DNA of 37,208 nucleotides, from positions 1 to 37,208 of the forward strand of contig CALRCC010000001.1 in assembly GCA_943354465.1 (NCBI GenBank). The letters are read 5' to 3'. This stretch comes from Candidatus Ryanbacteria bacterium. Lineage in GTDB: Bacteria > Patescibacteriota > Minisyncoccia > Ryanbacterales > GWA2-47-10b. The translations under genes and the position numbers were made by a program. A model generated the notes under the pieces. It ran no database searches. It was given only the letters and a program-made list of their open reading frames with translations, and had not been told where the DNA came from. Numbering within the stretch: the stretch's first letter is position 1; each line of letters opens with the position of its first letter. Below, in pieces: positions 21,628-30,531 of this stretch.

Positions 21628-23577
21628 ATGGAAGATAATCAGAAGATTCGCATTCCGTTACTGGGATTCACCGTTATTTTAACGGCGATATTCGCAATTG
21701 GGCTTAGGTGGGTATTTTTCGCGGCACCATCAACCGATAGCGCTATCTTTTATCTCTATGACTATGCGGTAGGCCTTACGATGATTTTTTTGCCGTGCAC
21801 ATTGCCACTTGCATTTGTGGTGGTACCACTCGCGATGGGCAAGGGATACGCTCGTGGTATTGGCATCGCAGCGGCTTTTGCCGCTGGCGTTACACTCACG
21901 CTTAGTTTTTATGGGGCACTATTGGGGCAAATCGGCTTAACCTTTTTGGGTAGTGCCGAGACGGCGAAAAACTGGATGTATATGTTTGCAGGTGCCATGG
22001 GGCTTCTCTTTGCATTTCATGATATTGGTTTGCGCGGGTTTAAAATGCCAACCTATAGCGGTGCGTTTCCTGATTTTATCCAGCGTCAGCAAGAGTTTGT
22101 AAAAGCATTTTTGCTCGGTCTTTTCTTGGGCAATGTGGGAGTTGGTTGTCCAAATCCACTTTTCAATGGCGTAATAATCCCGCAGATTTTGGTGAGCGGT
22201 AGTGCGTTTCAAGGGTGGCTCATCATGGTAGTACAGGCGCTCGGACGCGTGACTCCTCTATTCATCCTTACTTTTTATGCAATTTTGGGCGTCAATGCAA
22301 CTGGTTTTTTGGTCAAGCATCGCACCAAAGTTGAGAGATCGACAGGATGGGCGATGGTGTTTATCGCAGGTTTTCTGTTTACGCTTGGAACATTTACACA
22401 TGATTGGTATGTATCTTCAGGTATCCATACCTATCTTGAGAGCGTGACGCAGGAGGAGTTTATAACAAATATTTTAGGCTCAAATATAGGTAAGCTTGGT
22501 CACGCACACGAGGCTCCGCCAGCAGCAGGCAATCTATGGATTGGGAGTTATATGATGGTGACTATTTGGCTTATTCCGTTTATCTGGGTTTGGTTGCGCA
22601 AACGCCGCGAGGCCTATACATCTGCTGAAGCGGAGCGCGTGCAGAAGATACACGGCTCGCGCACATATCTAAGTTTTGTTGTTTGGCTCGCTATCGGTCT
22701 ATACACACTTTTTGGTTGGGTATTACCGCACAACTTCCAATTTCATACGAAACATATGGATATGGATATGGATATGGATATGGATATGGTATTTAGTAGC
22801 GCGGTGAGTACTGATCCTGCAATGCCAAAGCCGGACGAGATGACAAAGATAACTATCGCGCTAAAAGATGATGGTGGGGCGCCTCTGCAAGATCTAGAGG
22901 TCGATCATGAGCGTTTGGTGCATGTAATTATTGTCTCCGAGGATCTTGCAACCTTTATGCATATCCATCCTGAAGATTTTGAACCAATCACTGATGAAAT
23001 GCGTGCTAAGGGCGAGTTCTCTGTGCAAGTCAAGTTCCAAAATAGTGGTACATATTATATCGCAAGCGGATTCTCACATAAGGGGCATGCAGGCGTGGTG
23101 CGCAACACAATTATCGTGCATGGTGACAGACAAGAGCCGGTAGTGATTATAAAAAACACTATGCGTGAAGAGAGGTTTGATGATTTCATGGTAAGTCTAA
23201 AGACCAATCCAGAACAAATCCAATCTGGTGTGCCAGCGCATCTTGAATATACAATGACAGATGATGCTGGAAACCCAGTAGGCGATATGGTCAAATACCT
23301 TGGCGCGCCTATGCACTTGGCGCTTTGGAGTTATGATCTTGGCTATTTCCTCCATACGCACGGTGAGGTGCCAGGATATGGCCACGACGTGCCTGCTGGT
23401 GCGTCATTTGGCCCAACAATCGACACACATGTCACATTCCCATATCCAGGTCTGTACCGCGCGTTTGCGCAGTTCTCACGCGATGGCAACGACTATACCA
23501 CTACCTTTGATATATCTGTTACCAAAGGGCAAGGAGACGCAGGCATGATGCAAGACGGCGGTGAGCATGGCCACTAA
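21628..23577 (+). CDS. DsbD/CcdA-like membrane protein fused to a His-rich extracytoplasmic metal-associated domain
   Basis: 649 residues. The N-terminal half has about eight membrane segments with the DsbD/CcdA-type Cys pair, C57 in IFLPCTLPLA and C174 in NVGVGCPNPLF, which in that family moves electrons across the membrane. A linker carries five MD repeats (HMDMDMDMDMDM, from residue 376). The C-terminal half (about 390-640) is extracytoplasmic and His/Met-rich: TFMHIHPEDF, SGFSHKGHAG, HLALWSYDLGYFLHTHGEVP, and a HGH ending, suggesting copper or similar metal binding. Together with copZ and copA it points to metal handling. The ATG at 21628 is chosen; the frame extends upstream through the uppP promoter region. 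Confidence 0.68.
   Translation: MEDNQKIRIPLLGFTVILTAIFAIGLRWVFFAAPSTDSAIFYLYDYAVGLTMIFLPCTLPLAFVVVPLAMGKGYARGIGIAAAFAAGVTLTLSFYGALLGQIGLTFLGSAETAKNWMYMFAGAMGLLFAFHDIGLRGFKMPTYSGAFPDFIQRQQEFVKAFLLGLFLGNVGVGCPNPLFNGVIIPQILVSGSAFQGWLIMVVQALGRVTPLFILTFYAILGVNATGFLVKHRTKVERSTGWAMVFIAGFLFTLGTFTHDWYVSSGIHTYLESVTQEEFITNILGSNIGKLGHAHEAPPAAGNLWIGSYMMVTIWLIPFIWVWLRKRREAYTSAEAERVQKIHGSRTYLSFVVWLAIGLYTLFGWVLPHNFQFHTKHMDMDMDMDMDMVFSSAVSTDPAMPKPDEMTKITIALKDDGGAPLQDLEVDHERLVHVIIVSEDLATFMHIHPEDFEPITDEMRAKGEFSVQVKFQNSGTYYIASGFSHKGHAGVVRNTIIVHGDRQEPVVIIKNTMREERFDDFMVSLKTNPEQIQSGVPAHLEYTMTDDAGNPVGDMVKYLGAPMHLALWSYDLGYFLHTHGEVPGYGHDVPAGASFGPTIDTHVTFPYPGLYRAFAQFSRDGNDYTTTFDISVTKGQGDAGMMQDGGEHGH
22756..22788 (+). 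repeat. ATGGAT hexanucleotide microsatellite (five units plus ATG)
   Basis: Perfect tandem ATGGAT repeat within the DsbD-like gene, coding for MDMDMDMDMDM. Slippage would change the number of Met-Asp pairs without shifting frame, altering a possible metal-binding linker. Confidence 0.95.
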
Positions 23578-23582
23578 TCTCT

Positions 23583-23759
23583 ATGGATATTTTCGGCATA
23601 CTGTGGGCAGCATCGCTTTTGTTTTTTATCGCAGGCCCGTCGGTAGCTGGTATCGCATTTCATAAAAAGAAGATAACCTTTGCGCAGGCAGTGATCGCGG
23701 GTCTTGGGGCACTCACGATATCGGCAGCGCTTATTTGGTCGCTCGTCACCTTTATCTAA
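23583..23759 (+). CDS. 58-residue two-helix membrane protein
   Basis: Begins MDIFGILWAASLLFF and has two hydrophobic helices (about residues 3-25 and 36-57) separated by a basic loop (FHKKKITFA). It starts 5 bases after the stop of the DsbD-like gene and ends 12 bases before a perfect terminator hairpin, which supports translation as the last gene of that operon. It may be a small partner of the DsbD-like protein. No family recognised. Confidence 0.6.
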   Translation: MDIFGILWAASLLFFIAGPSVAGIAFHKKKITFAQAVIAGLGALTISAALIWSLVTFI

Positions 23760-23771
23760 TCGTACGCAAAC

Positions 23772-23803
23772 AAAAACAGCATGCTATAGCATGCTGTTTT
23801 TAT
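23772..23803. terminator. Perfectly palindromic bidirectional terminator
   Basis: A 30-base perfect palindrome (23772-23801; arm AAAAACAGCATGCTA) with U-tracts on both strands, between the 58-residue membrane protein gene and the convergent copZ. Confidence 0.9.
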
Positions 23804-23812
23804 AGATGAGAG

Positions 23813-24031
23813 TTACTTTGGGGTTGCCGAGTATCCGAGCTCAGCGACTGATTTTTGAATCTGTTCCACAGTTACTTTTGAGTCATCAAACTCAACTTCG
23901 CCTGATTTGGTATCCCAGCTCACTGAGGCATTTTGAATGCCGTCTTGTGTTGAGAGGACCATTTGTATACCTGCCGCGCATGAGCCACAGTGCATACCGC
24001 CCACGTCAAATTGTTTTTTTATGATTGCCAT
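23813..24031 (-). CDS. copZ: Copper chaperone CopZ-like heavy-metal-associated domain protein
   Basis: 72 residues, a single HMA domain. The metal motif is G-G-M-H-C15-G-S-C18, with the usual C-terminal VAELGYSATPK. Such proteins bind Cu(I) in the cytoplasm and pass it to the P-type ATPase. It lies 14 bases downstream of copA on the same strand, so the two are one operon. Confidence 0.9.
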   Translation of the reverse strand: MAIIKKQFDVGGMHCGSCAAGIQMVLSTQDGIQNASVSWDTKSGEVEFDDSKVTVEQIQKSVAELGYSATPK

Positions 24032-24045
24032 ATTTTTTTATCTTA

Positions 24046-26445
24046 CTATGCCGTTTTTTCTCGCGCAATCTTGGGTTCGCGAAAGTATTTCAGAAGCAAC
24101 GAGTTGCCCACTACCGATACGGAGCTAAATGCCATAGCAAAGCCGGCATATTCAGGCTTGAGAAATGCGTTAAACGCGCTTTTGCCCCACGGGAGGCCAT
24201 TAACAAATGCAGGATAGTTTTGCCCGATGTAAAAGAGCAGACCTGCCGCCAGCGGAATACCTACAATATTGTAAATAAACGCCCAGAAAAGATTTTGCCA
24301 AATCTTGCGAATCGTTTTGCGTGAGAGATCGATGGCTGTGACAATATCGCGCAAGTCATCTTTGATAAGCACTATGCTACCGGTCTCGATCGCCACATCA
24401 GTACCCGATCCAACAGCGATACCGACTTCAGCTTGTGCAAGAGCAGGGGAGTCATTGACACCGTCGCCAACCATTGCTACTTTTTTGCCCTGTCTTTGAA
24501 GCTCTTTTATAACTTCTTCTTTTTTCTCCGGCAATACTTTTGCCATGACACGATCTATGCCTACAAGCTTTGCGATCGCATCTGCAGTTTTTTGGTTGTC
24601 ACCAGTGATCATGATGATTTCAAGACCTCGTTTTTTAAGTTCGGCGATTGTCTCGAAGGCGTGTTCTTTGAGTGTATCAGCCATAGCGAGAACCCCTATG
24701 AGTTTGCCATCGTATGCGATAAATATCGCAGTCTTTGCCTCATCTTGCAGGCGGTCAAGATCTTTCTCGCCAGAGGCATAATCAATGCCCATTGATTTCA
24801 TAAGCTCGTCATTACCCACCAAGACAGTCCTGCCTTCGTAAAGAGCTGAAACTCCTTTACCAGAAATATTTTTAAACTCTTTTGGCTCTGGGGGGTTTAG
24901 ATCTTTGGCGGCTTTGACGACTGCTTGCGCAAGTGGATGCTCTGACCCTCGCTCGGCAGTCGCCGCGATTTTGAGTACTTCATCGCGCGTCATACCGCCG
25001 ATTGGGACGATGTCGGTGACAGACGGCTCGCCCTTTGTAAGCGTGCCAGTTTTATCAAATGCTATAGCGTTGAGTGAACGAGTTTTCTCAAGCGCTTCGC
25101 CACCTTTGAGAAGTACGCCAAACTCCGCGCCTCTGCCCGTACCCACCATGATAGCAGTTGGTGTTGCCAGACCCATCGCGCACGGGCATGAGATAACAAG
25201 GACAGAAACAGCGGCCAATAGTGCTACAGCAATGATTTTACCCGCGATGTAATACCAATAGAAGAATGACAAGAGTGAGATGACCACAATAGTAGGCACA
25301 AAATATTCTGATACACGATCAGTAAAATCTTGGATAGGGGCGCGGGCGCTTTGTGCCTCTTCTACCATTTTTACGATTTGGTGGAGGAGCGTATCTTTGC
25401 CTACTTTGGACGCTCGACACTTGAGAAGCCCATAGCTGTTTACGGTAGCGCCGATCACTTGATCTCCAGCTTTTTTATTGACTGGGATGGATTCTCCAGT
25501 GATTATTTTTTCGTCTATAGCTGTTTCGCCATCAATGACAATGCCGTCAGTGGCTACTTTTTCTCCTGGTTTTACCAAAAATACATCGCCTATTTGAATA
25601 TCGGCAATTTTTACAGTTGTCTCTACTCCGTCACGAATGATAATGGCATCTTGAGGGGCTAGTTTTAGAAGCTTACGGATAGCGCTCGATGCTTGTCCCT
25701 TGGCGCGTGCTTCAAAATATCGACCGAGTATGAGGAATGATATAAGTGCGGCCGATGATTCCCAGTACGGGTGACTCAATCCTTGCCATATTTGCTGGTA
25801 AAAGAATGAGTCTTGGCTCAGCTTAAATGTCATTGAAAAGAAAAATCCAAATGCTGAGAGGAAGTAGGCAGTAGTGGTGCCGAGTACCACGAGCACGTCC
25901 ATATTTGTCGAGCCAACGCGGAGTGCCGTAAACGCATTGCGATAAAATGGCCATGCCACAAAAAACTGGATAGGCGTAGTCATGATCAAATAGATCCAAT
26001 TGAGGTCAACTAAAGTCCCATTACAGGCACCGTCAATGACTTTAATGAGGTTATCAGTTCCTCCTACGCATAGAGCGTGGCCATGCTGAAGGTTAAACAT
26101 ATGTACCGCCATATAGTATAGAATGATGGGGGTGGCGAGAAGAAACGATATAATTGTACGGTTGCGCAGATGCAGTATTTCAGCCAAACGGTGTTTTTCT
26201 ACTTCTTCCTCCTCTAGTGCGCCTTCTTTCGGTACGATAAGCCCATAGCCAAGTTTTTTGAGAAGGCCGCGTATCGCATCGAGCGTTATGGTGGCAGGAT
26301 CGTATTCAATAATAAGGCGTTCGGAGCTATAGTTTGCGTTTGCCTTAGAGACACCTTTTTGCGCTGATAAGATTTTATTGATGAGCACTTGGCAATTTGC
26401 GCAGTGCATCCCATGTACACGATAACTTTGACGGATAGTTGCCAT
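24046..26445 (-). CDS. copA: Copper-exporting P1B-type ATPase CopA
   Basis: 799 residues. One N-terminal HMA domain (GMHCANC, C15 and C18), eight membrane helices, and all P-type motifs: TGES in the actuator domain (ITGESIPVNK), the transport site CPC in VISCPCAMGLATP, phosphorylated Asp in DKTGTLTKG, SEHPLAQA in the nucleotide domain, and MVGDGVNDSPALAQA. CPC together with the HMA motif marks a Cu(I) exporter. Close to the first helix is a histidine-containing loop (HMFNLQHGHALCVGG) that could sense or bind metal outside. copZ follows; a cupredoxin gene is divergent. Confidence 0.95.
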   Translation of the reverse strand: MATIRQSYRVHGMHCANCQVLINKILSAQKGVSKANANYSSERLIIEYDPATITLDAIRGLLKKLGYGLIVPKEGALEEEEVEKHRLAEILHLRNRTIISFLLATPIILYYMAVHMFNLQHGHALCVGGTDNLIKVIDGACNGTLVDLNWIYLIMTTPIQFFVAWPFYRNAFTALRVGSTNMDVLVVLGTTTAYFLSAFGFFFSMTFKLSQDSFFYQQIWQGLSHPYWESSAALISFLILGRYFEARAKGQASSAIRKLLKLAPQDAIIIRDGVETTVKIADIQIGDVFLVKPGEKVATDGIVIDGETAIDEKIITGESIPVNKKAGDQVIGATVNSYGLLKCRASKVGKDTLLHQIVKMVEEAQSARAPIQDFTDRVSEYFVPTIVVISLLSFFYWYYIAGKIIAVALLAAVSVLVISCPCAMGLATPTAIMVGTGRGAEFGVLLKGGEALEKTRSLNAIAFDKTGTLTKGEPSVTDIVPIGGMTRDEVLKIAATAERGSEHPLAQAVVKAAKDLNPPEPKEFKNISGKGVSALYEGRTVLVGNDELMKSMGIDYASGEKDLDRLQDEAKTAIFIAYDGKLIGVLAMADTLKEHAFETIAELKKRGLEIIMITGDNQKTADAIAKLVGIDRVMAKVLPEKKEEVIKELQRQGKKVAMVGDGVNDSPALAQAEVGIAVGSGTDVAIETGSIVLIKDDLRDIVTAIDLSRKTIRKIWQNLFWAFIYNIVGIPLAAGLLFYIGQNYPAFVNGLPWGKSAFNAFLKPEYAGFAMAFSSVSVVGNSLLLKYFREPKIAREKTA

Positions 26446-26488
26446 AAAAATTTATAAATATGCTATATTAATATTAACTTTATCTTAT

Positions 26489-26512
26489 CATAGTGGCTTA
26501 AATCACTCTATG
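26489..26512. promoter_or_regulatory. Imperfect inverted repeat between copA and the cupredoxin gene
   Basis: CATAGTG (26489-26495) and CACTCTATG (26504-26512) form an interrupted inverted repeat in the 74-base AT-rich divergent region. It could be a copper-responsive operator, but there is no regulator gene nearby and the match is imperfect. Confidence 0.25.
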
Positions 26513-26519
26513 CGTATAT

Positions 26520-26927
26520 ATGGGTAATAAATATATCATCTTTCTTTTATTTGGAGCGCTTTTGATTGGCAGTGGCGTTGTCTATGAGAAGTTTTACCGA
26601 CCAAAAGATGTTGGCGCTGTCGTGTGGGATGGTGTGACGGTGTTTGAGCGCAACATGGTCTCGCTTGAAGGGAAATGGCGCTTTGATCCAGATATTATTG
26701 AGACAAAGCGTGGGGCAAAAGTCATTTTACATATTTATAATGCTGATACCTATGATCATGGCATAGGTATTGATAATTTTGCTGTCAACGAGCGTATTTT
26801 CCCAAAGAGTACGACAACCGTGACATTTATCGCTTCAGAAAAAGGGGAGTTTCAATTTTACTGCACTGTCGCTTGTGGCGAAGGCCATTATGATCAAGTA
26901 GGCAAGCTCATCGTCCACGAGGAGTAG
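26520..26927 (+). CDS. Membrane-anchored CuA-like cupredoxin
   Basis: 135 residues. An N-terminal anchor (about 5-22) precedes a cupredoxin domain (about 47-133). Ligands typical of the binuclear CuA site of cytochrome oxidase subunit II and N2O reductase are visible: H80 in YDHGIGI, C115 and C119 in FYCTVACGEGH, and H123. The fourth-position Met, three residues after that His, is Gln (Q126). With no oxidase genes here it is more likely a copper carrier or buffer outside the membrane than an oxidase subunit. It is divergent from copA, and its 3' end overlaps the DoxX gene by 20 bases. Confidence 0.8.
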   Translation: MGNKYIIFLLFGALLIGSGVVYEKFYRPKDVGAVVWDGVTVFERNMVSLEGKWRFDPDIIETKRGAKVILHIYNADTYDHGIGIDNFAVNERIFPKSTTTVTFIASEKGEFQFYCTVACGEGHYDQVGKLIVHEE

Positions 26928-27324
26928 GACGATCGTTACCCAACAGAAATATCGCAAATCCAGCGGCTGCTAGTCCCACATCACGGTAGATGTCCGGTGT
27001 CAGTTTAAATCCTTTGAAGTTTACATATGCTACAAAAATAGTGGTTATCATGCCACCAGCAAGAAAGCCAGCGAGACGCACTTGAATACCTGTGATAAGA
27101 GAGAGTGCTATTAGCGCCTCTAAAATGCCTAAATAAAAATTGAGAGGCAGAGAGAGCTCTCGACTTATACCAATAAGTTGTTCAATCTCTGCGGCTCCTT
27201 GCCCAGCTGTCGCCGGTGTAAGTTTGTGAATCGCAAAGAATATAAAAACAACGGCGAGCCCAAGACGCAGAATAATCGGTGCGAGCCATGATAATTTTCT
27301 ACCAATGTTGTTAAATTTTTCCAT
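26908..27324 (-). CDS. DoxX family membrane protein
   Basis: 138 residues with four membrane helices, the DoxX layout: ILRLGLAVVFIFFAIHKL, then LPLNFYLGILEALIALSLITG, GFLAGGMITTIFV, and a final GLAAAGFAIFLLGNDRP. DoxX proteins are associated with thiol/redox stress and quinone-linked redox systems, but the biochemical role is not settled. A TATACT hexamer lies 8 bases before the ATG. Convergent 20-base overlap with the cupredoxin gene. Confidence 0.82.
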   Translation of the reverse strand: MEKFNNIGRKLSWLAPIILRLGLAVVFIFFAIHKLTPATAGQGAAEIEQLIGISRELSLPLNFYLGILEALIALSLITGIQVRLAGFLAGGMITTIFVAYVNFKGFKLTPDIYRDVGLAAAGFAIFLLGNDRPTPRGR

Positions 27325-27449
27325 ATATATATAGTATATAGCGGAGTCCTTTGGATATCATGTGGATAAGATATGCATAGCTTGTGGAGTACTCTGGCAT
27401 TAATATGACGATATGTCGCAGTCTTTATCATTAATAAATCAATAATATC

Positions 27450-28343
27450 ATGTGGCCGGCAGTAGCACTTGCGGGATATTTTTGTTCAGCACTTTCTAAA
27501 ATTATTGACAAGGGGCTTTTGGCGCGCACTATACCTGATCCACGCGTTTATACGGTATGGACCGGGGTTTTGAGTAGTTTTATTATTTTATTAGCGCCGT
27601 TTGGATTTCATCTTTTGCCGCTCAAAATTATTGGGTGGGCGCTGTTGTCTGGGGTCGCGTTTGGTATATCGTTGTATTGTTTTTACAACGCTCTTCAGCG
27701 TTTTGAGGTTTCGCGCGTTGTTCCACTTTTTGTTGGTATAGCGCCGTTTATCACTATTGCTCTTTCTGCTGAAGTACTGGGCGAGCGTGTAGATGGTTGG
27801 AATTTTTGGGTATTCACGCTTTTGATTATTGGCGGTGTATTGCTCGCATGGGAAGGTAGGGGACAGGTATTTTTTAGTGCATTACTTGGTGGATTGACGC
27901 TTGCTGCCGCATTTGCTCTTTCAGTGCATTTTGTATCTGCACGAATTGTTTTTGATGCGACTCCGTCTTTTATCAACGGTCTTATTTGGACGCGATTTGG
28001 ATTAATCCTTTTTGCGTTATCGCTCATGCTGTTTCCAGGCGTGCGTAGTGCTCTTAAAAATGCCAAGCGTCCAGCACGGCGCGGTATTGCAATCTTTGGT
28101 CTCAATAAACTTATTGGCGCGACAGGCCTTTTTTTGATCAATTTGGCACTCGCAAATATATCCGTTTCTTTGGTGCATGCGTTGGGCAGTTTTGAATACT
28201 TGTTTGCGTTTTTATTAGCAGCAATTCTTTCTCATCTGTTGCCACAGTATAAAGCTGAAGACTTTTCGCGCGGTGCCATCTTTACAAAGCTGTCTGGAGT
28301 TGCGGCGTTGGGCATGGCTTCATATTTACTTTTTATTGCATGA
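27450..28343 (+). CDS. EamA/DMT-superfamily transporter
   Basis: 297 residues, about ten membrane helices in two EamA repeats. The first repeat contains ISLYCFYNALQRFEVSRVVP, matching the conserved A-L-x-x-x-x-x-x-x-x-P helix, and ALSAEVLGERVDGWNFWVF with the typical E-x-x-x-x-x-Q/W ending. The second repeat starts after GRGQVFFSALL. Substrates of this family are metabolites such as amino acids or nucleotide sugars; none can be assigned. The next gene starts inside its stop codon. Confidence 0.82.
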   Translation: MWPAVALAGYFCSALSKIIDKGLLARTIPDPRVYTVWTGVLSSFIILLAPFGFHLLPLKIIGWALLSGVAFGISLYCFYNALQRFEVSRVVPLFVGIAPFITIALSAEVLGERVDGWNFWVFTLLIIGGVLLAWEGRGQVFFSALLGGLTLAAAFALSVHFVSARIVFDATPSFINGLIWTRFGLILFALSLMLFPGVRSALKNAKRPARRGIAIFGLNKLIGATGLFLINLALANISVSLVHALGSFEYLFAFLLAAILSHLLPQYKAEDFSRGAIFTKLSGVAALGMASYLLFIA

Positions 28344-29356
28344 AGTATCAAAAAAAAGGGCATCATCAGATATTGCGTGCGTTGATCGGAGTTTTGTTGT
28401 GTGTAGGACTTGCGATATATGTACTGATACAGCGTGCGCCTGTACGAGAACTTCGCGTGTGGGGCGTAACATTTTCGCATACTTACGCGCAGTCGTTGGG
28501 AATCTCGTGGGTTGAGATGTATGAGGCGATATTAAAAGATCTAGGCGTGAGAGATCTTCGTATCCCAGTTTACTGGCCAGAAGTAGAGCCAAGAATTGGA
28601 GAATGGCATTTTGATGATTATGATTATCAGCTTGGCCGTGCAAACGACGTTGGCGCCAAAGTAATCTTGGCTATAGGTCGCAAGGTGCCACGTTGGCCAG
28701 AATGTCATGAGGCATCATGGGCGCGCAATATGAGTGAGACAGAAAAAGATAAGCTTATTTTAAATTATCTGCAAAAAGTTGTTGAGCGATATCGTAGTTA
28801 TCCGAGCGTTGTTGTGTGGCAAGTTGAGAACGAGCCATTTTTGCCGTTTGGTATTTGCCCTCCGTTTCGCAAGGAATTTCTTGATCAGGAGATAGCACTC
28901 GTGCGCGAGCTCGATCCATCGCGACCCATCATGATCACAGACTCGGGAGAGCTTTCCGCGTGGGTGCCAGCCATGTCGCGCGCTGATATTTTTGGTACGA
29001 CTATGTACCGTACTATCTATAATGGACGCATTGGATATTTCACATATCCGTTGCCACCTTCATTTTTTAGACTCAAACGCGCGGTAGCTGAGCTTTTAGT
29101 GGGTAAGCGACCTGGCGTGGTCATTGAATTGCAGGCGGAGCCGTGGGGGCCTGGGGCATCACAGTATTTCTCACGCGCGGAGCGCGAAAAGTCTTTCGGT
29201 GATGATGATTTACCACAGATGGCGGCATACGCCGCACGATCAGGATTTGATTCCTTTTACTTTTGGGGTGTTGAATTTTGGTATTCACTCAAATTAAAGG
29301 GTGAGCCAAAGTTGTGGGAGGACGCGCGTACACTTTTCCATGAAAGCCACAAATAA
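28340..29356 (+). CDS. Membrane-anchored clan GH-A glycoside hydrolase-like protein
   Basis: 338 residues. An N-terminal anchor (about 11-30) is followed by a TIM-barrel: VTFSHTYAQSLGISW, LRIPVYWPEVEPRIGEWHFD (typical clan GH-A beta2/3), VVWQVENEP with the N164-E165 acid/base pair, and VIELQAEPWG with E263 as likely nucleophile. The SFYFWGVEFW strand completes the barrel. It probably cleaves an external or envelope glycan; the specific GH family is uncertain. It overlaps the transporter by 4 bases (ATGA), hinting at uptake or export of a sugar-linked compound. Confidence 0.78.
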   Translation: MKYQKKGHHQILRALIGVLLCVGLAIYVLIQRAPVRELRVWGVTFSHTYAQSLGISWVEMYEAILKDLGVRDLRIPVYWPEVEPRIGEWHFDDYDYQLGRANDVGAKVILAIGRKVPRWPECHEASWARNMSETEKDKLILNYLQKVVERYRSYPSVVVWQVENEPFLPFGICPPFRKEFLDQEIALVRELDPSRPIMITDSGELSAWVPAMSRADIFGTTMYRTIYNGRIGYFTYPLPPSFFRLKRAVAELLVGKRPGVVIELQAEPWGPGASQYFSRAEREKSFGDDDLPQMAAYAARSGFDSFYFWGVEFWYSLKLKGEPKLWEDARTLFHESHK

Positions 29357-29414
29357 GTTTTAGAGTCGTTATATCTTATATATCAATCATTATTGGGTTA
29401 TAGTAATTAATACT

Positions 29415-30530
29415 ATGAAAAAAATCATAACTATCACAGTAGTCGGTTTGCTGATATCCGCGACGATATCGCCTGTTTTTGCAAGAACTGCAGATGAAAT
29501 TCGCGCTGAGATCAAAGAGATCGAAACAAAACTAACCATGCTACGCAAAGAGCTCGCAAGTGTTGAGGGGCAGGGCAATGTGTGGTGTTACAACTTTGAG
29601 CAAAATATGCGCATCGGTGACAAAAATAGCCAGACAGGCGATCTCAAAGAAGTATTGCGTAGGGAGGGTCTCTACACCCAAAAAGATGCGCGTACGGATT
29701 TTGATGAGACGCTTGCCGCTGGTGTGACCGCGTTTCAAGAAAAGTATCGTGATGAAATATTGCGTCCCGTAGGTCTGTCTAGCGGTACGGGGTATGTGGG
29801 TAAGGGTACGCGCGCAAAACTTAACGCTCTTTATGGTTGCACGCGTCCCCCAGTATCTGACAATACGATTAAAGAAGACTCTACGACCAATCAACCTCCT
29901 GTGATCAAGAGTGTCAAAGGCCCATCACGACTTAGCGTGGGGGAGGCTGGTAGCTGGATTATTGAGGCATATGATCCTGAACGCGCGAGCTTGCGTTATT
30001 CGGTGACTTGGGGCGATGAACAGGGAAATATTTCCCCGTCCGACAATAGAAGTGGAGCCACCAATACCCAGACGACAACCTTTACTTATTCATACGCGCG
30101 CGCTGGGTCCTACACGGTCTATTTTATGGTGAGCGATAACGCGGGCCAAGAAGTAAAATCAAGCATGACTATTCAGGTGGGCGAGAAAATCGCCAACGGG
30201 TCTTTGTATCTCATATCAGATTCGATGAATATCAGAGTAGGTCAGGCGCAAGCGGTTGAAGCCCATTTTTCGCCTGCAATGCCACCTTGTCCCAGCGGTA
30301 TGATGTGTGCGCAGGTAATGCCACAGCCTTACCGTGTAGACGCAAGATTTAGTGTTGAGAACTCCAGTATCATTAGTTTAAAATATGCGACATCAAAGTG
30401 CGTGTCCACGTCGGTTTATAATTATTGTGGCACCTATGTCAGTGCGGAAGGCAAACAGGTTGGCACAACAAAAATAATGGCAAACTGGAATGGATTTTCC
30501 GCGACTATGCCAGTAAGCGTATCGCAGTAA
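29415..30530 (+). CDS. Secreted surface protein with peptidoglycan-binding-like and PKD domains
   Basis: 371 residues. A cleavable-looking signal peptide (ITITVVGLLISATISPVFA), a short coiled coil (about 27-52, AEIKEIETKLTMLRKELASVE), and a peptidoglycan-binding-like helical domain (about 55-142; GDKNSQTGDLKEVLRREGLY, VTAFQEKY, GTRAKLNALYG). A PKD-type domain follows (about 160-255; VSDNAGQEVKS), then a C-terminal beta domain ending GTTKIMANWNGFSATMPVSV. This assembly is common on CPR cell surfaces and probably attaches to peptidoglycan. A TATAGT hexamer lies 10 bases before the ATG. The stop is 1 base from the convergent fmt stop, with no terminator visible. Confidence 0.8.
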   Translation: MKKIITITVVGLLISATISPVFARTADEIRAEIKEIETKLTMLRKELASVEGQGNVWCYNFEQNMRIGDKNSQTGDLKEVLRREGLYTQKDARTDFDETLAAGVTAFQEKYRDEILRPVGLSSGTGYVGKGTRAKLNALYGCTRPPVSDNTIKEDSTTNQPPVIKSVKGPSRLSVGEAGSWIIEAYDPERASLRYSVTWGDEQGNISPSDNRSGATNTQTTTFTYSYARAGSYTVYFMVSDNAGQEVKSSMTIQVGEKIANGSLYLISDSMNIRVGQAQAVEAHFSPAMPPCPSGMMCAQVMPQPYRVDARFSVENSSIISLKYATSKCVSTSVYNYCGTYVSAEGKQVGTTKIMANWNGFSATMPVSVSQ

Positions 30531-30531
30531 A

